The notes: generated from the letters alone by a model not told the origin. Shown: positions 8,098 through 17,960, counted from the first letter of the stretch. The stretch: 64,000 nucleotides of DNA from HIMB11 sp965657135 (GCA_965657135.1 CBFHNF010000001.1:124001-188000), one strand, 5' to 3'. Made by a program: numbers and translations.

Positions 8098-11000
8098 TTG
8101 CGATTTACGCGTTTAAAACTGACTGGCTTTAAAAGCTTTGTAGACCCAACTGAACTGTTGATTCAGGACGGTCTGACGGGCGTCGTTGGTCCCAATGGAT
8201 GCGGAAAATCAAATTTATTGGAAGCACTGCGTTGGGTCATGGGGGAAAATCGCCCGACAGCCATGCGCGGTGGGGGCATGGAAGATGTTATTTTTGCGGG
8301 CGCTGCAACGCGTCCGGCCCGAAATTTTGCCGAAGTTTCACTCACGCTTGATAACTCTGAACGATTGGCCCCCAGTGGATTTAACGATACCGATGTGCTG
8401 GATATTGTGCGCAGGATTACCCGTGAAGTCGGCAGTGCGTATAAGGTTCTTGGAAAAGATGTGCGTGCGCGAGATGTACAAATGTTGTTTGCGGATGCAT
8501 CAACAGGCGCGCATTCCCCGGCCTTGGTTCGACAAGGGCAAATATCAGAGCTGATTAATGCAAAACCCAAAAACCGCCGTCGTATATTAGAAGAGGCAGC
8601 TGGCATTTCAGGTTTGTATCAGCGTCGCCACGAAGCGGAGCTCAAGTTAAAATCGGCTGAAGCAAACTTGTTACGTGTTGATGATGTCATTGAACAATTA
8701 AGCAATCAACTGGCGCAGTTGATGCGTCAAGCAAAGCAAGCAGCGCGCTACCGCGAAATCGGAGAAAACCTGCGTCATGCAGAGGGTCTATTGTTATTTC
8801 TGCGCTGGCAAGAAGCAGATCACGCGCGCTTGGCGGCGGAACAGCAATTAAAGGAACGCATTCTTGCGGCCTCGCAATCCGAGGCCGAGGTTCGAATGTC
8901 AACCAAAGCACGCGAGGCCGCAGAAGAGGCCATGCCGCCTCTCCGCGAGGAAGAGGCCGTGGCATCTGCGATTTTGCAACGTTTGAATGTGCAGCGTGAT
9001 ACATTGAACGATCAAGACGCGCAGGCGCGACAACGTATTCAAACCTTACAAAACCGAATTGAACAGTTGGTTCAAGATATGGAGCGTGAAAGTGGCCTGA
9101 ACAAGGATGCTGGTGAAACGATTGAACGTCTTGAATGGGAAGCGCGCGAATTGGCTAAGGCGGCCGAAGGTCAGGATGAAAAACTGGCCTCTGCACAAGC
9201 AGATTCGCAAAATGCGGCTGGCGTGTTGCAAGAGCAAGAAGCAGAGTTATCTGAGAAAACCGAAGATGTGGCCAGATTGGCTGCGCGACATCAAAGTGCG
9301 CAACGCCTATTTGACGACATGATAAAGACCGTTGCACGATCAGAAGCTGCCGCGGCGAGCGCACGCCAATCGGCAGCGGATGCAGAAGAAAAGCTTTTGG
9401 CGGTTGCGTCCATATTGCAAGAGGCGAAAACGCAGTCCGCAAATGCTGCCACATCTGCGCAACAAGCGGAACAATCATTAACATCTATCGAACAGGCACG
9501 TGGCGAAACGCAGTCCCGAGAGGCAGAAGCACGCGCTGGACGATCCGAAGCGGAAGGTGAAACAAATGCAATCCGCGCTGAAGTGACGGCACTGGCTAAA
9601 TTGGTGGAACGAGATACTGCAGAAGGAGGCCAGATTATTGACCGCCTGCAGGTTGAAAAAGGCTTTGAAAAAGCATTGGGCGCGGCATTGGCCGATGATT
9701 TGCGCGCCCCAGAAGTGGATATGGATGGCCCGACGGGTTGGACCGTTCTGCCGTCTTATGCGCAGGAACAACCGCTACCAGAGGGTGTTACAGCCCTGAA
9801 TGTGCATGTGTCGGTCCCTGATGTTTTATCACGCCGCATGGGGCAGATCGGCTTGGTGGATGTGGACGATGGCAATAGATTGCAGCCGCTTTTGAAGCCT
9901 GGTCAGCGCCTTGTAAGTACGGAAGGCGATGTTTGGAGGTGGGATGGGTTTCGTGCCTGGGCAGAAGACGCGCCGTCCTCTGCTGCTCTTCGATTGCAGC
10001 AGTTAAACCGATTAGAAGAGCTGAAACAATTGCTGGAACGCGCAACCGTTCGCATGGGCGCGGCGCAACAAGCCCATGAAAGTTTGAACGCATTGCTAAA
10101 ACAGCAGTCGCAAGCTGAACGTGAGGCACGCGATGCGCGCCGTGAGGCGGATCGAGATGTGGCAGAGGCTGCGCGCGCGATGAGTCGAGCAGAAGCCGAT
10201 CGTGACATGGCCGAGGGGCGGATTGAAACCCTAAAGCTGGCTGTTGAGCGTCACGAAGAAGAGGCCAATTCCGCTATACGACAGCGCAACGAGGCTGAAA
10301 CTGCGCTGATGTCCCTTGGTGATTTGGATGCCGCCCGTAATGATATTGAAGACCTGCGGATGACCGTCGAGGCAGCGCGGATGACAATGATGACCAAACG
10401 GTCAAGTTTTGATGAGGTGCGCCGCGAAGGCGAGGCCCGGACACGTCGTTCTCAGGAAGTAACCAAGGAATTAAGTGGTTGGCGGCATCGCTTAGAAACC
10501 GCCGAAAAACGTTCGATTGAGCTACAAGAACGCAAGGCGCAAGCAGAAGAAGAGCTAAGTATTGCTATTGCCGCACCAAGTGAAATTGCAAAGCAGCGTG
10601 ACGCACTCGCCAGCGCCATTCAAGATGCAGAAAAAAGACGGCAGGCGGCAACAGATCAGCTTGCTGTCGGAGAGACGTACATGCGCGAAGCGTTGAACAA
10701 AGAGCGCGATCTAGAGCGTGCCGCATCCGAAGCCCGTGAAACAAGGGCTGCCGCAGAAGCCCGTACCGACGGCGCCCGAGAAGCGGTTGAGGCCGCCAAA
10801 AGCCGCATTCAGGAAGTATTGGAAACTACGCCAGAAGCATTGCTGGATGTCCTGAACACGGATGCAGATCGAATGCCACCATCCGATCAGGTTGAAGCAG
10901 AAGTGAACCGATTGAAACGCCAGCGAGATTCATTGGGTGCCGTGAACTTGCGTGCAGAAGAAGATGCACGAGAAGTCGAGCAAGAGCATGCACAGCTTGT

Positions 11001-11553
11001 GGGTGAAAAGACTGATTTGGAAGAGGCAATCAAAGCGTTACGTGGTGGTATTTCTAACCTGAACCGAGAGGGCCGTGAACGTTTATTAACAGCTTTTGAA
11101 CAAGTGAATGAAAATTTTGGAAATTTGTTTAAACACCTGTTTGGCGGTGGAGAGGCCAACCTTGTGCTAGTTGAAAGCGACGATCCATTGGATGCAGGGC
11201 TGGAAATTATGTGTCAGCCACCTGGAAAGAAGTTGGCGACACTCTCGCTATTATCTGGAGGAGAGCAGACGCTCACAGCGCTGGCCTTAATTTTTGCGGT
11301 ATTTTTGGCAAACCCGGCCCCCATTTGTGTTTTGGACGAAGTGGATGCGCCATTAGATGATGCAAATGTAACGCGGTTCTGCGATTTGCTGGACGAAATG
11401 TGTCGTCGTACAGACACGCGGTTCCTGATCATCACGCACCACGCCGTGACAATGGCCCGTATGGACAGATTATTTGGTGTCACAATGCAGGAACAAGGTG
11501 TGAGCCAACTCGTCTCGGTGGATTTGAAAAAAGCGGAGCAATTGGTTGCCTAA
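8098..11553 (+). CDS. smc: Chromosome segregation ATPase SMC
   Basis: A protein of about 1151 residues with the full SMC plan. It has an N-terminal Walker A GPNGCGKSN, a long coiled coil, a hinge near the middle (GFEKALGAALADDLRAP begins it), a second coiled coil, and a C-terminal ABC signature LSGGEQ followed by Walker B VLDEVDAPLDDAN. SMC dimers with ScpA and ScpB organise and separate chromosomes. Conserved sequence begins at LRFTRLKLTGFKSF, encoded from a TTG at 8098 with GGAAA upstream. A TTG at 8035 would add 21 unconserved residues. The rare start codon and the DnaA box upstream may both bear on expression level. Confidence 0.95.
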   Translation: MRFTRLKLTGFKSFVDPTELLIQDGLTGVVGPNGCGKSNLLEALRWVMGENRPTAMRGGGMEDVIFAGAATRPARNFAEVSLTLDNSERLAPSGFNDTDVLDIVRRITREVGSAYKVLGKDVRARDVQMLFADASTGAHSPALVRQGQISELINAKPKNRRRILEEAAGISGLYQRRHEAELKLKSAEANLLRVDDVIEQLSNQLAQLMRQAKQAARYREIGENLRHAEGLLLFLRWQEADHARLAAEQQLKERILAASQSEAEVRMSTKAREAAEEAMPPLREEEAVASAILQRLNVQRDTLNDQDAQARQRIQTLQNRIEQLVQDMERESGLNKDAGETIERLEWEARELAKAAEGQDEKLASAQADSQNAAGVLQEQEAELSEKTEDVARLAARHQSAQRLFDDMIKTVARSEAAAASARQSAADAEEKLLAVASILQEAKTQSANAATSAQQAEQSLTSIEQARGETQSREAEARAGRSEAEGETNAIRAEVTALAKLVERDTAEGGQIIDRLQVEKGFEKALGAALADDLRAPEVDMDGPTGWTVLPSYAQEQPLPEGVTALNVHVSVPDVLSRRMGQIGLVDVDDGNRLQPLLKPGQRLVSTEGDVWRWDGFRAWAEDAPSSAALRLQQLNRLEELKQLLERATVRMGAAQQAHESLNALLKQQSQAEREARDARREADRDVAEAARAMSRAEADRDMAEGRIETLKLAVERHEEEANSAIRQRNEAETALMSLGDLDAARNDIEDLRMTVEAARMTMMTKRSSFDEVRREGEARTRRSQEVTKELSGWRHRLETAEKRSIELQERKAQAEEELSIAIAAPSEIAKQRDALASAIQDAEKRRQAATDQLAVGETYMREALNKERDLERAASEARETRAAAEARTDGAREAVEAAKSRIQEVLETTPEALLDVLNTDADRMPPSDQVEAEVNRLKRQRDSLGAVNLRAEEDAREVEQEHAQLVGEKTDLEEAIKALRGGISNLNREGRERLLTAFEQVNENFGNLFKHLFGGGEANLVLVESDDPLDAGLEIMCQPPGKKLATLSLLSGGEQTLTALALIFAVFLANPAPICVLDEVDAPLDDANVTRFCDLLDEMCRRTDTRFLIITHHAVTMARMDRLFGVTMQEQGVSQLVSVDLKKAEQLVA

Positions 11554-11611
11554 ATTAGATGTTGGGTGACGCTTGTGCTACTGCACATCGCCCCACCCAC
11601 CATCCCGTGAC

Positions 11612-12784
11612 CTACAAACGATCCAACAGTTCGCGCGTGGGCCATGCGTCTGCTGGTACTCCCAACTGTTGCTGAACATCTTGCACAGCAGCGCGGGTCT
11701 TGGCCCCTAAAATCCCATCGATTTTGCCAACATCATATCCCAGTTTTTGCAGACGAGATTGCAGATCCTTCATTTCGGCGCCAGAAAGGGCTGCATCGGG
11801 TGCGCCTGCGATATAGGGTGAAGCACCCTCCAAACGGTTGGCGAAATAGGCTGCTGTCGTGACATAGACAAAGCTTTGGTTCCATTCAAAATAGATTTGA
11901 AAATTTGGATAAGCGATAAAGGCGGGACCTTTTCGTCCTTGTGGAAGAATGATGGAGGCCGACAATGTAGCAGGGCCAAGGTTGCCCTCACGAGCTTTCA
12001 CCCCGAGCCGCTGCCATGCGCGAACTGTTTTCTGTTTATCAAGCCCAGTTTCTGCCCATGGCAGATCATTGGGAACGATAACCTCTTGCAACCATGGCTC
12101 ATGGGGGGTCCATCCCAGATTTGATAACATATGTGCGCCGCTTAACAATGCATCAGGTACGGAGGTTTTTAGACTAACCAATCCATCGCCATCACCATCA
12201 ATCCCACTTTCAATGATGTCGCCAGGCAACATTTGGACCATGCCAATTTCGCCGGCCCACGCCCCCGTTGTTTGGATAGGATCGAAATCGCCACGATTGA
12301 ACAATTCTAATGCTGCAAATACCTGTGGGCGAAATAGCTCGGGTCGACGACAATCATGCGATAACGTGACGAGTGCATTCAGAGTGTTGTAATCCCCTTG
12401 GAACGCACCATAGTCTGTTTCAAAAGCCCAAAACGCAGTCAGTACGCCCGGCGAAATACCATAATCACGTTCAATGCGGTCAAAAACAGATCGGTATTTT
12501 GTCAGGTTCTTTGCGCCATGATCCCGCCGGTGTTTGCTGATGAGGCGGTTGGAAAATTCCAAGAAAGGAAGCTGGAAAACGCCTTGTGATCGATCTGCTT
12601 TGATCACATTTGGATCGAGTTCGACATTTGCAAAAAATGCATCAACAAGACGGTTCGAGTAGCCAAGTTCTCGAGCCTGTGATTTTAGTGCTTTCACAAA
12701 ACCATCAAATGATCCTCCGCACTGTGCTGCAAGGGTCGTCGTCGAAAGCGTTAAAGTTGCGATCATTAAAAAAATAAGGCGCAT
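11612..12784 (-). CDS. Lytic murein transglycosylase, MltB-like, with peptidoglycan-binding domain
   Basis: A 390-residue exported enzyme. A signal peptide spans about residues 1-20. The SLT_2 catalytic domain follows, with the catalytic glutamate in AFWAFETDYGAF near residue 117. A C-terminal PG_binding_1 domain (DLQSRLQKLGYDVGKIDGIL) ends the protein. MltB-type enzymes cleave the glycan strand to form 1,6-anhydromuropeptides during wall remodelling. Two ATGs are six bases apart; GAGG abuts the first and lies six bases before the second at 12784, so the second is chosen. It is convergent with smc, with a 58-base gap. Confidence 0.88.
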   Translation of the reverse strand: MRLIFLMIATLTLSTTTLAAQCGGSFDGFVKALKSQARELGYSNRLVDAFFANVELDPNVIKADRSQGVFQLPFLEFSNRLISKHRRDHGAKNLTKYRSVFDRIERDYGISPGVLTAFWAFETDYGAFQGDYNTLNALVTLSHDCRRPELFRPQVFAALELFNRGDFDPIQTTGAWAGEIGMVQMLPGDIIESGIDGDGDGLVSLKTSVPDALLSGAHMLSNLGWTPHEPWLQEVIVPNDLPWAETGLDKQKTVRAWQRLGVKAREGNLGPATLSASIILPQGRKGPAFIAYPNFQIYFEWNQSFVYVTTAAYFANRLEGASPYIAGAPDAALSGAEMKDLQSRLQKLGYDVGKIDGILGAKTRAAVQDVQQQLGVPADAWPTRELLDRL

Positions 12785-12847
12785 GGACATCCTCTTTAAA
12801 CCTGTTGTCGCAGCCTAACGTACCTGCGGTTATCTGCAAACGGGGAA

Positions 12848-13750
12848 TTACACCAAAGATGTAATGATAATAATGATCCATGCAACGTTCCATGACCGCC
12901 ATAGAATACGAACGGCCTCGTCAACATCGTCCGCATTGACTGTTTTGCGGGCTTTTTCATTAACCCAAGGCAATTCTTGCATCTGCCCATTGTAACTGCG
13001 CGGGCCGGCAAGTGCGATATTTAGCGCGCGCGCCATTGCGGCCTCGGGCCAACCTGCATTCGGCGATTTGTGGCGGCGCGCCTCCGATATTACGGCTTTA
13101 AAGTCCACGGGAAATTTGGCAAAGACGATAATCAAGATCATACTCAACCGTGCAGGGATCCAATTCAGTAGATCATCAAGGCGTGCCGAAGCCCAGCCAA
13201 ATTCCAGATACTTTTCCGTTTTGTATCCAATCATGCTGTCTGCAGTGTTTACGAATTTATAAACCATCATGCCTGGCAGTCCGCCAACCAAGAACCAAAA
13301 TGCAGGTGCAACAACACCATCAGAAAAATTTTCTGCCGCAGATTCTATGGCAGATCGCGCCACTTGCGTTTCATCCATGTCTTTTGTATCGCGACTTACA
13401 ATCATTGAAACGGCAAAGCGACCGTTGGCGATTGACTCACGCAAGCCAGTTGAAACGGCGCGCACATGATCAACCAGTGATTTCTGTGCCAATAGGATCG
13501 CTGCAACACAACATTCAACAATCCACCCCAATTGTCCAAGCGCGCTGCCAATCAGTGCCGCACCAAAGCAGAGCATTGACAATGCCAGCACACCCTTGGA
13601 TTTACGATCACGTCCAGTATTAAACGTGCGATCCAATAGCGAAACGGCGTGTCCCATCAAAACTGCAGGATGCGGAATTCGGTTCCACAAAATGCGTGGT
13701 TCGCCAAGAATTGCATCGAGTAACATTGCAAAGGCAAGTTCCCATCCCAT
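12848..13750 (-). CDS. cobD: Adenosylcobinamide-phosphate synthase CobD/CbiB
   Basis: A 300-residue integral membrane protein of the CobD/CbiB family. Its N-terminal segment AMLLDAILGEPRILWNRIPH and PAVLMGH motif are family hallmarks, as is ENFSDGVVAPAFWFLVGGLPG mid-protein. It joins the aminopropanol-phosphate arm to adenosylcobyric acid late in cobalamin synthesis. The ATG at 13750 lies two bases past the cobC stop, with GAGG seven bases upstream, and starts right at the conserved region. Together with cobC it covers the side-arm steps. No cobalamin riboswitch is visible upstream of the pair. Confidence 0.9.
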   Translation of the reverse strand: MGWELAFAMLLDAILGEPRILWNRIPHPAVLMGHAVSLLDRTFNTGRDRKSKGVLALSMLCFGAALIGSALGQLGWIVECCVAAILLAQKSLVDHVRAVSTGLRESIANGRFAVSMIVSRDTKDMDETQVARSAIESAAENFSDGVVAPAFWFLVGGLPGMMVYKFVNTADSMIGYKTEKYLEFGWASARLDDLLNWIPARLSMILIIVFAKFPVDFKAVISEARRHKSPNAGWPEAAMARALNIALAGPRSYNGQMQELPWVNEKARKTVNADDVDEAVRILWRSWNVAWIIIIITSLV

Positions 13751-13752
13751 TC

Positions 13753-14700
13753 CTATACCTCGATCACACGTTGCCATTGATCAGGCGCAGGGAGCCCTAG
13801 TCGTAGTAAGGTTTCGGAATAAGGAAAAATACGTGTAAGAATGTGTCGTTGTGCAAATCGTTCTTGCCATGCATGGGCGTTTTCAACATGGTACAAGCGA
13901 AACAGGGACGTTCCGCCTATTGCATGGACACCCTTTTGTAACATGATGTCATCCAACCGTTGCGCACCAGTTGTCAAACGTTTGCGTGTCTCAATAGCCC
14001 AGTAATTATCATTTAATGCCTGCGTTCCAGTGTACAGTGCCGGGCCACTGACAGCCCATGGGCCAACACGATCACGAATTGCATTGGCAAGATGATTTGG
14101 TACAATCGCTGCCCCCAAGCGCATACCCGCAAGTCCCCAGAATTTCCCAAAACTTTTTATCACGATGTGACCGTTTTGCACGGCATCCGCCACCATGCTG
14201 TTGTCTGGGGAAATATCACAAAAACTTTCATCAATTATGCACAACTTTGCGGTTAAATCGTCGAGTGCGTATAACCTACCATCCGGGTTATTTGGGTGTA
14301 CGATGGTTTTTACGTCGCCTTTAACACCAATTTTCCAACCGTGTGCGGCAAAAGCCGCACGATGTTCGTTGTAGGTTGGCTCGGGTATGTCTACGGTATT
14401 GCCCTGCACCACGGAGGGAAGCAGCGCAATGATTGCAGATGCACCCGAAGTTGGAATAATCTGGGCATCATTTGGAACGTTCCAAAATTTGCGTGCCGCT
14501 GTTTCAAACGCGGCGAAGGCTGCTTTATCTGGAAGTTGTGTCCAATGATAAGGTTCAAAGCGTGGCAGAGGATATGGAATGGGATTGATGCCAGTGGATA
14601 AATCGATCCATTCGTTTCGTGTTCCACCAAATTTGGCAATCGCCTCATCAATCCCACCGCCGTGATCGCGTTGTTCCTTTTTTTTCGTGTGCTGGGTCAT
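13753..14700 (-). CDS. cobC: Threonine-phosphate decarboxylase-like aminotransferase CobC
   Basis: A 315-residue fold-type I PLP enzyme. The PLP lysine is in IKSFGKFWGLAGMRLGA near residue 185, and the substrate-binding arginine region lies at the C terminus. The N-terminal HGGGIDEAIAKFGG segment is typical of CobC/CobD-type L-threonine-O-3-phosphate decarboxylases, which make (R)-1-amino-2-propanol phosphate for cobalamin. It is directly upstream of cobD (two-base gap) in the same operon. It could in principle be a histidinol-phosphate-type aminotransferase, but the partner gene settles the call. Confidence 0.88.
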   Translation of the reverse strand: MTQHTKKKEQRDHGGGIDEAIAKFGGTRNEWIDLSTGINPIPYPLPRFEPYHWTQLPDKAAFAAFETAARKFWNVPNDAQIIPTSGASAIIALLPSVVQGNTVDIPEPTYNEHRAAFAAHGWKIGVKGDVKTIVHPNNPDGRLYALDDLTAKLCIIDESFCDISPDNSMVADAVQNGHIVIKSFGKFWGLAGMRLGAAIVPNHLANAIRDRVGPWAVSGPALYTGTQALNDNYWAIETRKRLTTGAQRLDDIMLQKGVHAIGGTSLFRLYHVENAHAWQERFAQRHILTRIFPYSETLLRLGLPAPDQWQRVIEV

Positions 14701-14723
14701 TTAATACGTTTTTCCTATATGAC

Positions 14724-14738
14724 TTAACGAACCGTTAA
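14724..14738. promoter_or_regulatory. CtrA-type box TTAA-N7-TTAA
   Basis: TTAA at 14724-14727 and TTAA at 14735-14738 are separated by seven bases, matching the full CtrA consensus. The same bases form the palindrome TTAACG-AAC-CGTTAA. It lies in the divergent region between cobC and the pseudo-receiver gene, 72 bases before the latter's ATG. CtrA is the alphaproteobacterial cell-cycle and motility master regulator; occupancy is inferred from the match alone. Confidence 0.55.
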
Positions 14739-14809
14739 CCTTTCATTAGCAAATAGGGAAGATATCAAAAAACTGCGCTGTGGCGTGGTTCGAAGTAGGT
14801 TTTGTAAAA

Positions 14810-15190
14810 ATGAATGTGTTAATTGTTGAGAGTAAACGCCACCTTGCTGAATTATGGCGACGCTCTCTTGAACGGTTGGGTGCGCATGTGGATATTGCGC
14901 CGTCCCAAGATTATGCGGCCGACATGGTGGCGATTGAGTCATATGATATTGTCGTTCTTGATCTTATTTTGGAAGAAGGTAGCGCTTTTGCGGTTGCCGA
15001 TTTTATGAATTACCGACAACCAGAAGCACGGGTTATTTTCGTCACGAACACGAGCTTTTTCTCAGATGGATCAATTTTTCAATTGTTCTCAAACGCCTGC
15101 GCGTATGTGCAAAGTGAAACGGCATCTGATGACCTAGCCGCAATTATTGAGCATTATGCCACCAAAAATCATAACGCGCCACGTCTATGA
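14810..15190 (+). CDS. Stand-alone pseudo-receiver (CheY-like) protein
   Basis: A 126-residue single receiver-like domain without an output domain. The phospho-acceptor position is kept (IVVLDLIL, aspartate near residue 53) and a threonine follows beta-4 (FVTNTSFFSDG). The N-terminal acidic pair is replaced by Glu-Ser (LIVESK), and the conserved lysine after beta-5 is lost (AYVQSE). Phosphorylation chemistry is therefore probably impaired. I recall close relatives in other Roseobacter genomes with the same NTSFFSDGSIF stretch. A CtrA box sits upstream. The last 22 bases overlap the convergent glutathione transferase gene. Role unknown; a protein-interaction switch is possible. Confidence 0.72.
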   Translation: MNVLIVESKRHLAELWRRSLERLGAHVDIAPSQDYAADMVAIESYDIVVLDLILEEGSAFAVADFMNYRQPEARVIFVTNTSFFSDGSIFQLFSNACAYVQSETASDDLAAIIEHYATKNHNAPRL

Positions 15191-16149
15191 TCGCCTTCAT
15201 AATCCAGATTTGGGTTAATTGGTAGTATGCGACTTGGGTTAATCGTATTGTGCGAATAATGGTAATGGCGAACGATGTGATCCATGTTTACAGTTTTTGA
15301 AATACCAGGCCACTGATACAGTTCGCGCACGTAGCCCCACAAATTTGGATAGTCGATGATGCGTTTTCGGTTACATTTAAAATGCAAGTGATAAACAGGA
15401 TCAAATCGGATGAGTGTTGTGAATAATCGCCAGTCGGCTTCTGTTAATGTGCGCCCAAGCAGATACCGATTTGTGCTCAGGTGGTCCTCAAGCCAGTCAA
15501 GTGCCTCAAAAAGAGGATGGACTGCTGCATCATATGCATTCTGTGATGTTGCAAAACCACACTTATATACGCCGTTGTTTATGTCCGAATAAATGCGCGC
15601 GTTGAATGTTTCGATTTTGTCACGCAGGTCTAAGGGCCAAAAGTCATCATGATTGCCTGTCAAATTATTGAATGCAGAATTAAACATCCTGATGATTTCA
15701 GAGGATTCATTCGAAACAATTGAATTGTACTGCGTGTCCCACAACACTGGAACCGTTACCCGCGTTGTGATCCCTGGCTCAGCCGCCAAGTAGACATCCC
15801 GAAGAAATGTTGTTTCATGCAGGTGATCAACTGTTGCCCCAGGGTAGGTATCATCAAAAATCCAACCATCATTTAGCATGTCAGGATGAACAACCGAAAC
15901 AGAGATATGCGGCTCAAGCCCTTTCAATGCGCGAAAAATAAGTGTGCGGTGTGCCCAAGGGCAGGCTAAGGAAACATACAGATGATAGCGTCCCGATTCG
16001 GCCTTGAACCCGCCTTGACCTGTTGGACCTGCAGCTCCATCCGCCGTGATCCAATTGCGAAACTGCGCTTCCGTTCGCACAAATTTGCCATCTGTTGCTT
16101 TTGTGTCATACCATTGATCGGCCCATTCACCATTGATTAACAAACCCAT
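15169..16149 (-). CDS. Glutathionyl-hydroquinone reductase (YqjG/ECM4 family)
   Basis: A 326-residue xi-class glutathione transferase. The catalytic cysteine is in SLACPWAHRTLIF near residue 60, replacing the usual Tyr/Ser. The C-terminal helical domain contains LSTNRYLLGRTLTEADWRLF. These enzymes reduce glutathionyl-hydroquinones, a repair or detoxification step in quinone metabolism. An in-frame GTG at 16158 exists, but the ATG at 16149 has GGTGGA suitably placed and is preferred. The 3' end overlaps the pseudo-receiver gene by 22 bases on the opposite strand. Confidence 0.88.
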   Translation of the reverse strand: MGLLINGEWADQWYDTKATDGKFVRTEAQFRNWITADGAAGPTGQGGFKAESGRYHLYVSLACPWAHRTLIFRALKGLEPHISVSVVHPDMLNDGWIFDDTYPGATVDHLHETTFLRDVYLAAEPGITTRVTVPVLWDTQYNSIVSNESSEIIRMFNSAFNNLTGNHDDFWPLDLRDKIETFNARIYSDINNGVYKCGFATSQNAYDAAVHPLFEALDWLEDHLSTNRYLLGRTLTEADWRLFTTLIRFDPVYHLHFKCNRKRIIDYPNLWGYVRELYQWPGISKTVNMDHIVRHYHYSHNTINPSRILPINPNLDYEGDHRRGAL

Positions 16150-16344
16150 CTTATCCACCCTTAATTGTGAAAATAGAAATTTAGCATGAAATAGAACGTG
16201 TTAGCCGAATGAACAATGCGCAGGGTATCTGCATACATGCACACACTGGGCTGCGATGGAATTTTGGGGCGCTATACTACCCTAATGGGTGCTTGAGGAA
16301 TTACGCCAAGATCATAGGCTAAGTGTGTAAAGGATGTTGCTGCC

Positions 16345-16695
16345 ATGACTACATATTTGCCAAAAGAAGTTCTTTCCGGATTAGCAGAGGCGAAGACGGC
16401 CAAGCTGCGTAAAAAATCGCGGATGTGGGTCGAATTTGACGGGAATATGTTCCCAGTGCTTCGTATGTGGGAACGTGGATTTGCGATGGACGCAAATGTG
16501 GCACCAGCGTTACGTGGATTTGTGGACGTTTTTGAAGGTGGAGAGCATAAGTCTCAGTGCCTAATTATTGCTTCAAACGAAGAGAACGGTGAACTACAAT
16601 TTGAGTTTAAGCGCTATTCATCCGCCCAAGAGCGCCCGGCGTTGGATTACGCCAAACGTCTTGATGCGCCGATTGGCCTGATCGAAAATCATTGA
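16345..16695 (+). CDS. Conserved hypothetical protein of Rhodobacterales type
   Basis: A 116-residue soluble protein without signal peptide or membrane segment. AAGGA ten bases before the ATG supports the start. The segment MFPVLRMWERGFAMDA followed by LRGFVDVFEGGEH gives a beta-rich layout somewhat like a PilZ domain (RGxxD and a following glycine-rich turn), but the canonical PilZ arginine motif is not clear. I recall similar proteins of unknown function in other Roseobacters. The last seven bases overlap the convergent malY-type gene. No function is assigned. Confidence 0.6.
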   Translation: MTTYLPKEVLSGLAEAKTAKLRKKSRMWVEFDGNMFPVLRMWERGFAMDANVAPALRGFVDVFEGGEHKSQCLIIASNEENGELQFEFKRYSSAQERPALDYAKRLDAPIGLIENH

Positions 16696-17861
16696 AGATC
16701 CTCAAACGCCTTGATTAATCGCTGTGTCGCTTGGATGATATAACTTCGCGGAGTAGCGATGTTGAAACGCAAAAACGCTTTGCCACCCGTGCCAAATGTT
16801 GGTCCATGATTAGCAGCGATTTTTGCCTGTTTAAAAACGCGTTCATTCACTTCGGATTGTTGCATACCCATTCCTGAAAAATCGACCCAGGCAAGGTATG
16901 TAGCTTCTAACTTCATGGATTTAGCACCTGGAATAGAATTAATGGCGTCGTCGAAAATTTTACGATTACCATCAAGATAATCCATCAGTTTATCAACCCA
17001 TGCCGCGCCTTCGGGGGAATACGCCGCCTCTGCCATATGCAACCCAAAACTATTCGGGCTTAGCCCAAGTCCTGCCATGCGCTTGGCAAAGCGCGCACGT
17101 AAATCGGGGTCTTCGATAATAACATTGCCCGAATGGCTGCCCGCAATATTAAAGGTTTTTGTTGTAGCAGTCATCATGATCAGACGATCTGTGATTGAAG
17201 CGTCAATCAACGGCATTGCGGTGTGTGATTGACCTGGATAGATAAGGTCATGGTGAATTTCGTCTGACACCAGAATTAGATCATGGCGTTTTGCGAAATC
17301 TGCAACCCCTTGTAGTTCTTGTTTGCTCCAAACCCGACCGCCTGGGTTGTGGGGCGAACATAAAATGACCAATTTTTCCGTGCCGTCCAATTGGGCATCA
17401 TAGGCATCGAAATCCATGACATAGCGGCCATCTTCGATTGGCATTTGGCATTCAACAACGCGTCGGTCCGCAGCTGTGATTACTTTGGCAAAGGCATGAT
17501 AAACAGGTGTAAACAGGACAACTCCATCACCAACGTTTGTGAATGCATCCACGCACATTGCCGTTCCATTGACCAGTCCATGAGTTGTGAATATCCAACT
17601 GGGGTCAACACGCCACCCATGACGTTCCTGCATCCACCAACAAATCGCGTTTCGATATGATGTATCGTCACCATAATATCCGTAAACGCCAACATCCGCC
17701 ATTTTAGAAAGAGCGTTTTGTACGCAGGTTGGCGGGCGAAAATCCATATCGGCCACCCACATTGCAATTCCATCGTCTTGTGGAACGCCATAGAGGGTTT
17801 CCATCATGTCCCATTTCACGGAATGTGTTCCGCGTCGTTCAATGCATTCATCAAAATTCAT
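16689..17861 (-). CDS. MalY/PatB-type aminotransferase (probable cystathionine beta-lyase)
   Basis: A 390-residue PLP enzyme of fold type I. MWVADMDFRPP near residue 33, the SPHNPGGRVW segment, and the PLP lysine in TATTKTFNIAGSHSGN near residue 235 place it in the MalY/PatB C-S lyase group. These enzymes convert cystathionine to homocysteine or otherwise release thiols from cysteine conjugates. The ATG at 17861 has GGAG six bases upstream and starts the conserved part; the reading frame stays open upstream without conservation. It is divergent from def, with about 100 bases between the starts. Confidence 0.85.
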   Translation of the reverse strand: MNFDECIERRGTHSVKWDMMETLYGVPQDDGIAMWVADMDFRPPTCVQNALSKMADVGVYGYYGDDTSYRNAICWWMQERHGWRVDPSWIFTTHGLVNGTAMCVDAFTNVGDGVVLFTPVYHAFAKVITAADRRVVECQMPIEDGRYVMDFDAYDAQLDGTEKLVILCSPHNPGGRVWSKQELQGVADFAKRHDLILVSDEIHHDLIYPGQSHTAMPLIDASITDRLIMMTATTKTFNIAGSHSGNVIIEDPDLRARFAKRMAGLGLSPNSFGLHMAEAAYSPEGAAWVDKLMDYLDGNRKIFDDAINSIPGAKSMKLEATYLAWVDFSGMGMQQSEVNERVFKQAKIAANHGPTFGTGGKAFLRFNIATPRSYIIQATQRLIKAFEDLQ

Positions 17862-17960
17862 GTTCCGCTCCGCATAAGTACCGGATCGTGAAGCTAACGA
17901 TTTCGCCAACTTGTTCAAGGCCCGTTGATCTAAATCTTCGAATGCCTTAGATGGTGCGGC

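Noticed and set aside
16151..16159. TTATCCACC, a near match to the DnaA box.
   Set aside because: It overlaps the translation start of the glutathionyl-hydroquinone reductase gene (GTG GAT AAG on the minus strand) and has a mismatch at a key position.
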